This document shows, piece after piece, positions 8,001 through 13,032 of a stretch of DNA of 13,032 nucleotides. Each line of letters opens with the position of its first letter. The first letter of the stretch is position 1. The notes beneath the pieces were generated by a model. That model was given only the letters and a program-made list of their open reading frames with translations. It was not told the DNA's origin and made no database searches. Position numbers and translations under genes: made by a program. The stretch comes from SIG469 sp964541215 (lineage in GTDB: Bacteria; Bacillota; Clostridia; Oscillospirales; Oscillospiraceae). Location: the NCBI GenBank assembly GCA_964541215.1, contig CAZIPP010000041.1, positions 1-13,032 of the forward strand. Reading direction: 5' to 3'.

Positions 8001-8969
8001 TCAAATGATTTCAATTATCGCTCTGGCAAGAGCGTCTTCATCGTGGCGGACATAGTCTCCCTCGTCTGCCACAAGTGGTCTGAGGATAAGCTGCACGCCC
8101 AGCCCGGCAAACTCCTTTTCATCTGCCACAAGGCGTTCGGCTCCTTCAAGCTCGTATTTCGCTTTCATCTCGTCTGAGATATCCTCATCGTTGGCGATGC
8201 ATATATCCACCAGTCCCGGCAGGGAGTGCTTGTGCAGCGCCCGAATATGATCCGCCGCGGTATAGCCTTCGGTCTCCCCTTCCTGACTCATCAGGTTGCA
8301 GGCATAGACGCATTTGGCTTTGGTGCGGGCTATGGCGTCCACCACTCCGTCCACCAGAAGATTGGGGATGATGCTGGTATACAGGCTGCCGGGAGCTATG
8401 ACCACAAGGTCGGCTTCTTCAATAGCCTTCACCGCCGCGGGCAATGCCTGGGGCTTTTCGGGCACAAGGCGCACCTGCTTTATGCGGCATTTTTTGCGTT
8501 TTTTCTGGTCGAATATCTTGTGTTCTCCAAGAACGCGGCTGCCGTCTTCAAACTCGGCTTCGAGAAAAACGTCGTAATTTGTCACAGGCAGAACTCTGCC
8601 GCTGACGCCAAGCACCTGACACATGCGCAAAACAGCTTCGTCGAAGGAGTCTGACAGGCTGTTGAGCGCGGCCAGAAACAGGTTTCCAAGAGACTGCCCG
8701 GACAGGGTGCCTTCGCTGAACCTGAAGTCCAGCAGCTGCTCAAGGACAGGCTCGGTGTTGGAAAGAGCCAGTATGCAGCGGCGGATATCTCCCGGAGGGA
8801 GCATCCCCATATCGTGGCGCAGCACTCCGCTGCCGCCGCCGTCGTCTGCCACAGTAACTATGGCAGTTATGTTTTCGGTATATTTTTTCAGACCTCTAAG
8901 CATGGCAGACAGTCCGTGACCGCCGCCGATGGCTGCTATTTTAGGTCCGTTTTTGGTGTTGAATGGCAT
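8001..8969 (-). CDS. yvcK: YvcK/CofD-like gluconeogenesis factor
   Basis: 322-residue member of the UPF0052/CofD-like family. In Bacillus subtilis YvcK is needed for growth on gluconeogenic carbon sources and for cell shape and peptidoglycan synthesis, and it binds UDP-sugars. The sequence has the N-terminal glycine-rich motif IGGGHGLSAMLRGL (14-27), VTVADDGGGSGVLR (38-51) and PPGDIRRCILALSN (58-71), followed later by NLFLAALN and VIAPGSLYTSIIPNLL, all hallmarks of the family. Length is as expected. The ATG at 8969 has GGAG seven bases upstream. It lies between rapZ (57-bp spacer containing a hairpin) and whiA (20 bp), the conserved order of this locus. It is probably a cytosolic regulator linking carbon supply to wall synthesis, in keeping with hprK and murB in the same cluster. 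Confidence 0.96.
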   Translation of the reverse strand: MPFNTKNGPKIAAIGGGHGLSAMLRGLKKYTENITAIVTVADDGGGSGVLRHDMGMLPPGDIRRCILALSNTEPVLEQLLDFRFSEGTLSGQSLGNLFLAALNSLSDSFDEAVLRMCQVLGVSGRVLPVTNYDVFLEAEFEDGSRVLGEHKIFDQKKRKKCRIKQVRLVPEKPQALPAAVKAIEEADLVVIAPGSLYTSIIPNLLVDGVVDAIARTKAKCVYACNLMSQEGETEGYTAADHIRALHKHSLPGLVDICIANDEDISDEMKAKYELEGAERLVADEKEFAGLGVQLILRPLVADEGDYVRHDEDALARAIIEII

Positions 8970-9000
8970 TTATATTCTCCAATAGATCTTGCTTATTTGT

Positions 9001-9017
9001 CGGGCAGGTACTGCCCG
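9001..9017. other. Hairpin in the rapZ-yvcK spacer
   Basis: CGGGCAG and CTGCCCG form a perfect 7-bp stem with a three-base loop in the only longer spacer of the operon (57 bp). On the minus strand it is followed by ACAAATAAG, not a T-run, so it is not a canonical terminator. It could mark an RNA processing or stability site between rapZ and yvcK. Confidence 0.5.
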
Positions 9018-9026
9018 CCCCGTTGT

Positions 9027-9887
9027 TCATCCCCGTGAAAGGTCCCGATGGGTAACGGAAGTCTCGTATCCCCGGGATTTGATGAATGTTCCAAGCTCCG
9101 AAGCTATGGTCACGCTGCGGTGATGACCTCCTGTGCAGCCGATGGCGATGGTCAGCAGGCTCTTGCCCTCTTCGGTATAAAGCGGCAGAAGGAAGCTGAG
9201 CATATCCCTGAGCTTTTCCAGAAAATCATTGGTCTGGGTAAAGGACATGACAAAGTCGCGGACGGGTGTATCCAGCCCGCTGAGCTCCCTCATGCTGTCG
9301 ATATAATAAGGGTTGGGCAAAAAGCGCACATCGAACACCAGATCGGCGTCTATGGGCACGCCGTACTTGAAGCCAAAGGACGTTACATTGACCGCCATGG
9401 TGCGTTCCCGCTGTTCGGAGGCGAAAAGCCTTATTATCTCGCCACGCAGCTTGCTCGTTGAAAAAGCGGAGGTGTCTATTATGTGGTCTGCCCTGTCGCG
9501 AACAGAGCGCAGTATCTCACGTTCACGGCGAACGGCGTCCACAAGGCTCGTTCCGTCTATGGTAAGGGGATGCTTGCGGCGAGTCTCCTTATAACGGTTT
9601 ATGATAGTCTCCTCGGAGGCTTCAACGAAAACTATCTTATAGTCACAGCCCGTCTTTTCCAGCTCCTTCAGCGACTGAAAAAGCCCTTCAAAGCTCTGAC
9701 CTCCGCGGACATCGGTGACCAGAGCCACACGGTCGTACCTGCCCTTTGTGGCAAGGCACACGCCTGCCAGCTGAGGTATCAGATCCACAGGCATATTATC
9801 CACGCAGTAGAATCCCAGATCCTCAAGATTGGACGCGACTTTACTTTTTCCCGCTCCGGAAAGCCCGGAGATTATCAGAAATTTCAT
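9027..9887 (-). CDS. rapZ: RapZ/YvcJ-family nucleotide-binding protein
   Basis: 286-residue P-loop protein of the RapZ (YvcJ) family. In E. coli RapZ is an RNA-binding adaptor that controls glucosamine-6-phosphate synthase through small RNAs; in B. subtilis YvcJ hydrolyses nucleotides and affects competence. The N-terminal Walker A is GLSGAGKS (8-15), followed by the family's YCVDNMPVDLIPQL. The C-terminal domain has DVRFLPNPYY and the signature GCTGGHHRS (250-258). The length matches the family (about 285-295). The ATG at 9887 has AAGGAG five bases upstream, and that site overlaps the murB stop region; the murB-rapZ spacer is 13 bp, so the two are probably co-translated. Whether it controls amino-sugar synthesis in this organism is not shown by the sequence, but the MurB neighbour fits a wall-precursor link. 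Confidence 0.96.
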   Translation of the reverse strand: MKFLIISGLSGAGKSKVASNLEDLGFYCVDNMPVDLIPQLAGVCLATKGRYDRVALVTDVRGGQSFEGLFQSLKELEKTGCDYKIVFVEASEETIINRYKETRRKHPLTIDGTSLVDAVRREREILRSVRDRADHIIDTSAFSTSKLRGEIIRLFASEQRERTMAVNVTSFGFKYGVPIDADLVFDVRFLPNPYYIDSMRELSGLDTPVRDFVMSFTQTNDFLEKLRDMLSFLLPLYTEEGKSLLTIAIGCTGGHHRSVTIASELGTFIKSRGYETSVTHRDLSRG

Positions 9888-9900
9888 TTGTACTCCTTTG

Positions 9901-10815
9901 TTACTGACCCAGCAGCTTTACCTCCGGCTCTATGCGGATACCGCTGGTCTCAAATACCTTCTTCTGTATCTGCTCTATCAGTTCAAGCACATCGGCGCAG
10001 GTAGCTCCGCCGATATTTACAACGAAACCCGCGTGCTTTTCAGACACCTGAGCGCCGCCTACGGTAAAGCCTTTCAGCCCCGCCTGATCTATAAGGGCTG
10101 CGGCGAAACCGCCCACAGGCCGCTTGAAGGTGCTGCCCGCGGAGGCCATATCCAAAGGCTGGGAAGTCCTTCTTTTCAAAGCCAGTTCGTTCATCCTTGC
10201 CTGTATCTGCCCGGTGCTGCCTGAGCTGAGCTGAAAATCAGCGCTCAGTATCAGCCCGCCTTCTTTGGAAAAACGGCTCTCACGATAGGCGAACTCCGCT
10301 TCCTCCGCCGGCACATCAACGACCTCGCCGTCTTTTTTCATCCAACGGACAGACACGCAAACGTCCTTCAGTTCTCCGCCGTAGGCGCCTGCGTTCATAA
10401 GCACACCGCCGCCGACGGCGCCGGGGATGCCGTGAGCAAACTCAAGCCCCGTATAGCCTTCCTTCGCGGCGGTCTGTGCAAGGCGGGCAAGTGTGGCTCC
10501 ACAGTCGGCACGGAAAAGCCCGTCTCCAAGATGCTTTATCTCATTTGCTCCTCTGGTCTGAATCACCAGCCGCTCAAGTCCCTCATCGGGAGCCAGAACG
10601 TTGGTACCGCTGCCGAGAAAAACAGGTTCTTCTCCTTCGCTTACGCAAAGGCTGTACAGCGTTTGCAGCTCCCCAACGCTCTTCGGCTGCGCCAGCAGCG
10701 ATGCCGGTCCTCCGATGGAAAAGGAGGTGTGGCGGCTCAACGGTTCGTTTTTCTTCAATGCCAGATGGGGCATATTCTTTTCAAGTACACTTTCAAATTT
10801 TGAAAGACCTGTCAT
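9901..10815 (-). CDS. murB: UDP-N-acetylenolpyruvoylglucosamine reductase
   Basis: Cytosolic FAD enzyme that reduces UDP-GlcNAc-enolpyruvate to UDP-MurNAc with NADPH, the second committed step of peptidoglycan synthesis. The 304 residues show the FAD domain motifs RHTSFSIGGPA (28-38), VFLGSGTNVLA (65-75) and GLEFAHGIPGAVGG (123-136) with NAGAYGGE, then YRESRF (177-182), SAGSTFKRP (225-233) with the likely proton-donor Ser228, AGLKGFTVGGAQVSEKHAGF, and a C-terminal IEPEVKLLG carrying the conserved glutamate. The short size suggests the type II MurB found in Gram-positives. I chose the ATG at 10815: GAGG sits five bases upstream and it starts 7 bp after the hprK stop. The upstream ATG at 10866 would add 17 atypical residues inside hprK. 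Confidence 0.96.
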   Translation of the reverse strand: MTGLSKFESVLEKNMPHLALKKNEPLSRHTSFSIGGPASLLAQPKSVGELQTLYSLCVSEGEEPVFLGSGTNVLAPDEGLERLVIQTRGANEIKHLGDGLFRADCGATLARLAQTAAKEGYTGLEFAHGIPGAVGGGVLMNAGAYGGELKDVCVSVRWMKKDGEVVDVPAEEAEFAYRESRFSKEGGLILSADFQLSSGSTGQIQARMNELALKRRTSQPLDMASAGSTFKRPVGGFAAALIDQAGLKGFTVGGAQVSEKHAGFVVNIGGATCADVLELIEQIQKKVFETSGIRIEPEVKLLGQ

Positions 10816-10822
10816 GGTTACC

Positions 10823-11782
10823 TCACTGATCGGATCCGTTTTCGGTATTGCCCAGCACCTGATCAAAATGCCGGTTTATCTGGTTGGTAAACTCCTGAGC
10901 CGCGTTGTAGCCCATCTTCTTCTGACGGTTGTTCATGGCGGCAATTTCAAGGATAACTGCCAGATTTCGACCGGGCTTGACAGGTACGGTGACTGTGGGC
11001 ACCATAACGCCCATGATGTCCATGTACTGGCTTTCAATGCCAAGGCGGTCGTAAGCCGTATTCTCGCTCCAGTCTTCAAGCTGTACCACCAGGTCAAGCT
11101 CTGCCGAATCCTTAACAGCGCCCATACCGAACAGACGGCGCACATCAATAATGCCGATGCCGCGTATCTCGATATAATGGCGGATAAGCTCGGGCGCGGA
11201 ACCCACGATGGAGTGGGCGGTGACCTTTTTCAGCTCCACCGCGTCGTCTGCTATAAGGCGGTGACCACGGTTGACAAGCTCAATGGCGGTCTCGCTCTTA
11301 CCAACGCCGCTTTCGCCCATGATAAGAACGCCTTCACCGGCGACCTCGACGAAAACACCGTGGCGGGTTATCTTCGGAGAAAGGTAGACCTTCAGCGTGG
11401 CGATAAGGGTGGAAAGTATCTCGCTGGTGCTCTGCTGGCTGCGCATAACGGTAACGTCGTTTTCCCTGGCGGCGGTGATACATTCCGGCTGCACCTGCTG
11501 ACCTCTTGAGATTATCAGACCCGGTATGCCGTGGGCAAAAAGGTTATTGTAAGCGTTGTAGCGTCCGAACTCGGTCTGACCGCTGAGATAGGAGGTCTCA
11601 ACAAGACCGATGACCTGCAGTCTGTCGGCGGAAAAGTGGTTATAAAAGCCTGCCAGCTGCAAGCCGGGACGGTTAACATCGTCAACGGTTATCAATATTT
11701 TGTCAAAGTCGCTGGACTTGTACAGGATCTCCAGTTCAAATTCTTCCACTATCTGGGAAAGAGGTACTCCGTTTTCTGCCAT
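10823..11782 (-). CDS. hprK: HPr kinase/phosphorylase
   Basis: Bifunctional enzyme that phosphorylates HPr (and Crh where present) on Ser46 using ATP or pyrophosphate and removes the phosphate when inorganic phosphate is high. HPr-Ser-P is the corepressor of CcpA in carbon catabolite control. The 319 residues include an N-terminal DRTGG-like domain (1-130), His141 in RHGVFVEV, the Walker A GESGVGKS (156-163), Asp179/Asp180 in LIADDAVEL, and the HPrK signature EIRGIGIIDVRRLFG (205-219). All expected catalytic elements are present and the length is typical. The ATG has GGAGG about 10 bases upstream, and a consensus promoter stands at 11833-11861. It is the first gene of the murB-rapZ-yvcK-whiA run. 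No HPr gene is visible in the window. Confidence 0.97.
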   Translation of the reverse strand: MAENGVPLSQIVEEFELEILYKSSDFDKILITVDDVNRPGLQLAGFYNHFSADRLQVIGLVETSYLSGQTEFGRYNAYNNLFAHGIPGLIISRGQQVQPECITAARENDVTVMRSQQSTSEILSTLIATLKVYLSPKITRHGVFVEVAGEGVLIMGESGVGKSETAIELVNRGHRLIADDAVELKKVTAHSIVGSAPELIRHYIEIRGIGIIDVRRLFGMGAVKDSAELDLVVQLEDWSENTAYDRLGIESQYMDIMGVMVPTVTVPVKPGRNLAVILEIAAMNNRQKKMGYNAAQEFTNQINRHFDQVLGNTENGSDQ

Positions 11783-11832
11783 GAGTAGCTGTCCTCCGAA
11801 TCTTTTTTGTCTGTAATTTATTCTATCACTTT

Positions 11833-11861
11833 ATTATATACAATATATACACTTTTTGCAA
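11833..11861 (-). promoter_or_regulatory. Sigma-A promoter of the hprK operon
   Basis: On the minus strand TTGCAA (11856-11861) and a perfect TATAAT (11833-11838) are 17 bases apart, followed by about 50 bases of A/T-rich leader and the GGAGG of hprK. It is the best promoter in the window and probably serves the whole hprK-to-whiA run. Confidence 0.8.
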
Positions 11862-11948
11862 CCAAATCGTAACTTTTCAGTAAATTCCATCTGAAAAGCT
11901 GAGCAGAAAAATTAATGCAAAATATCGGAATTTTTATTAAAATAATGC

Positions 11949-11997
11949 TTGCATTTTTGCAAAAAGTCTGGTAGTATAGTCTCTGCGCAATTTTGCG
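11949..11997 (+). promoter_or_regulatory. rpmB upstream region: possible promoter and inverted repeats
   Basis: TTGCAT (11949-11954) and TAGTAT (11972-11977) are 17 bases apart; alternatively TATAGT (11975-11980) is the -10. Both are imperfect. The region also contains two small inverted repeats: TTGCA-TTTT-TGCAA (11949-11962) and CGCAA-TT-TTGCG (11986-11997). The second lies just downstream of the -10, so it could be an operator or a leader-RNA stem. The regulator is unknown. Confidence 0.4.
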
Positions 11998-12028
11998 ATT
12001 GATTATCACAGGCGAGGAGGTGCAGCAA

Positions 12029-12217
12029 ATGGCAAAATGTGATGTTTGCGGAAAGGGCGTTTCCTTCGGCATTAAGGTCTCCCATTCCCACAGGCGTTCC
12101 AACAGAACCTGGAAGCCCAACGTCAAGCGCGTCAAAGCTATCGTGGACGGTACTCCGCGCCATGTATATGTCTGTACACGGTGCCTTCGCTCCAACAAGG
12201 TTGAACGCGCTGTCTAA
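12029..12217 (+). CDS. rpmB: 50S ribosomal protein L28, Cys4 zinc-ribbon form
   Basis: Large-subunit ribosomal protein of 62 residues. It starts MAKCDVCGKGVSFG and contains the conserved SHSHRRSNRTWKPN segment that binds 23S rRNA. Four cysteines, C4/C7 and C49/C52, form two CxxC pairs, so this is the zinc-binding C+ form rather than the cysteine-free paralogue some bacteria make under zinc starvation. Length is normal. AGGAGG lies eight bases upstream of the ATG, a strong site. The gene is divergent from hprK, separated by 246 bp, and ends in its own Rho-independent terminator, so it is probably monocistronic. Confidence 0.98.
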   Translation: MAKCDVCGKGVSFGIKVSHSHRRSNRTWKPNVKRVKAIVDGTPRHVYVCTRCLRSNKVERAV

Positions 12218-12230
12218 TCTTATAACATAT

Positions 12231-12263
12231 CCGGTCTGCTGATGCAGACCGGTTTGTTTTTTT
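12231..12263 (+). terminator. Rho-independent terminator of rpmB
   Basis: CCGGTCTGC and GCAGACCGG form a perfect 9-bp stem with a TGAT loop, directly followed by TTTGTTTTTTT. It begins 13 bases after the rpmB stop. Confidence 0.95.
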
Positions 12264-12332
12264 ATATGCCCCATCAGGCGTATCCTTTGCCGTCCCCGCT
12301 CATATACTGTTACAAAAAACAGGAGTGAGAAA

Positions 12333-12791
12333 ATGGAGCAGGTGCAGTTTCCAAGAATACTTTTTACCGATTATCCCGCCGCGGAAGCAGAGGTCTCTTC
12401 GGTCATGGGCTACAATATCTCGGGCAGGGTCTGTTTCTGGCCTTTCAAGGGCGGATCGCTGGTGCTTTACAGCATCGACGGTCTGCCATCAGACGATTTT
12501 TTCGGTTTCCACATCCACACTTTTCCTGTATCCTCCGGTGACCCTGCCACAGCAGGCGGTCATTACGACTCTGCCGGACGCCAGCACCCCATGCATCAGG
12601 GGGATATGCCTCCGCTTTTATCCTGCGGTGGCTTTGCTTATGGAATGTTTTTTACCGACCGATTCACACCCGGCGATGTCATCGGCAGATCTGTGATGAT
12701 ACACGGTCATCCGGACGATTTTTCTTCCGATACTTCCGGTCATTCGGGACCAAGGATAGGGTTTGGAAACATAACCGCAAATGATGGTTGA
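12333..12791 (+). CDS. sodC: Cu/Zn superoxide dismutase-family protein, cytosolic, no disulfide cysteines
   Basis: 152-residue protein of the Cu/Zn SOD family, which converts superoxide to peroxide and oxygen. The metal site is complete: GFHIHTF (H60, H62), GGHYD (bridging H77), H85 and H88 with D91 in QHPMHQGDMPPL, and H124 in VMIHGHPDDF; the substrate-guiding arginine is R141 (GPRIGFG). The zinc loop between H85 and H88 is much shorter than in eukaryotic SOD1. No signal peptide or lipobox is present, unlike most bacterial SodC, so it should be cytosolic. By hand alignment the two cysteines of the usual intrasubunit disulfide fall on P71 and F144; the only cysteines are C34 and C98. AGGAG lies seven bases before the ATG. 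The only promoter hint is TATACT at 12303-12308, without a good -35. Activity as a dismutase is inferred, not certain. Confidence 0.88.
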   Translation: MEQVQFPRILFTDYPAAEAEVSSVMGYNISGRVCFWPFKGGSLVLYSIDGLPSDDFFGFHIHTFPVSSGDPATAGGHYDSAGRQHPMHQGDMPPLLSCGGFAYGMFFTDRFTPGDVIGRSVMIHGHPDDFSSDTSGHSGPRIGFGNITANDG

Positions 12792-12821
12792 ATCTAAAAT
12801 TACACCGTACATCACGCTTAT

Positions 12822-12871
12822 AAAAAAACGACTGCATAAGGCAGTTGCGGAAAGTGATTTCCGCAACTGCC
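12822..12871. repeat. Perfect 14-bp hairpin with a competing short stem and an A7/T7 run
   Basis: GGCAGTTGCGGAAA (12840-12853) pairs perfectly with TTTCCGCAACTGCC (12858-12871) around a GTGA (GNRA-type) loop. Just to its left ACTGC (12831-12835) can pair instead with GCAGT (12841-12845), the foot of the big stem, and is preceded by seven A's (12822-12828). Read on the minus strand the short stem is followed by CG and seven T's, like a weak terminator for leftward transcripts. Confidence 0.6.
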
Positions 12872-13032
12872 AATGATGCGTATTTGCTTCGCAAATCCAT
12901 GATATACGCCTTCGGCGTATGATGCAGGCTTCGCCCATGATGTGTTTTCTGCGAAAACATTAAGGAAAAGGTCGATATCCACGGATATCGTCCTTTAATA
13001 TTTAAATCATCACGAAGTGATACATCAATATG
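12872..13032. repeat. Array of short hairpins, several with ATGAT-containing spacers
   Basis: This non-coding tail is a run of small perfect palindromes: ATTTGC-TTC-GCAAAT (12882-12896), ATACGCC-TTC-GGCGTAT (12904-12920), GGC-TTC-GCC (12927-12935), TGTTTTC-TGC-GAAAACA (12943-12959), CGATATC-CACG-GATATCG (12973-12990, extended by AAAGG/CCTTT past a T-T mismatch), and ATCAC-GAA-GTGAT (13009-13021). Stem sequences differ while the loops are mostly TTC-like triplets. The spacers between the first four are 6-7 bases and carry GATG/ATGAT (CCATGAT, GATGCA, CATGATG). The array continues past the window end. Repeats are not identical and there are no uniform spacers, so it is not a CRISPR. No coding frame or T-tracts are seen. 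Confidence 0.7.

Noticed and set aside
3550..8004. A single 1484-residue WhiA-DnaE fusion protein
   Set aside because: The two frames agree only because 100 Ns happen to keep phase. The WhiA part ends in its normal C-terminal HTH and DnaE begins with its typical N-terminus, so these are two genes with a gap between them.
11862..11872. Zur-type site near rpmB (AAATCGTAAC)
   Set aside because: Only one half-site resembles the consensus; the other half is absent and the site lies nearer the hprK promoter. The L28 here is the zinc-binding form, not the usual Zur-repressed one.
12618..12960. Minus-strand ORFs of 93-106 codons over sodC and the hairpin region
   Set aside because: They are antisense to the conserved SOD frame and run through the palindromes; composition and lack of ribosome sites mark them as shadows.
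12872..13032. CRISPR array
   Set aside because: The palindromes differ in sequence and length and the spacers are only 6-13 bases; there is no identical 23-40 bp direct repeat and no cas gene in the window.

Overview
The window looks like a contig from a Gram-positive, anaerobic Clostridia-type bacterium, most likely a gut Ruminococcus/Oscillospiraceae relative. The grounds are the hprK-murB-rapZ-yvcK-whiA-dnaE gene order, AGGAGG-type ribosome binding sites, sigma-A-like promoters, a Cys4 zinc-ribbon L28 and the style of the intergenic repeats. The genus is inferred from gene content and sequence style. One run of exactly 100 Ns (6985-7084) is an assembly gap.

Left part, 1-3463, all on the minus strand. 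A calcium-loop (FG-GAP/VCBS-like) lipoprotein gene with a TTG start has its own promoter. It is followed by a dispersed hairpin repeat, then an OmpR-family response regulator, then an overlapping membrane histidine kinase whose 3' end is cut by the window start. The lipoprotein may be the envelope partner of the two-component pair, but only proximity supports this.

Centre, 3550-11782, all on the minus strand, read right to left: hprK, murB, rapZ, yvcK, whiA, assembly gap, dnaE. Spacers are 7-57 bp, and a strong promoter (TTGCAA-17-TATAAT) stands upstream of hprK. The cluster joins carbon-state sensing (HPr kinase, YvcK), cell-wall precursor synthesis (MurB), an RNA/nucleotide-linked regulator (RapZ), WhiA and the replicative polymerase DnaE. 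The gap removes the whiA 3' end and the dnaE upstream region, and it could also hide a small gene.

Right part, 11783-13032, plus strand. A divergent intergenic region carries the hprK promoter and an inverted-repeat-rich rpmB leader. rpmB (L28) follows with a clear Rho-independent terminator, then a cytosolic Cu/Zn superoxide dismutase-like gene that lacks the usual disulfide cysteines. The last 200 bp are non-coding: one perfect 14-bp hairpin, then an array of short, mostly triloop hairpins whose closest spacers share an ATGAT core. It runs off the end of the window and is the least explained structure here.

Nearly all other long ORFs are antisense or out-of-frame shadows of these genes. 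The open frame joining WhiA to DnaE is an artefact of the N-gap.
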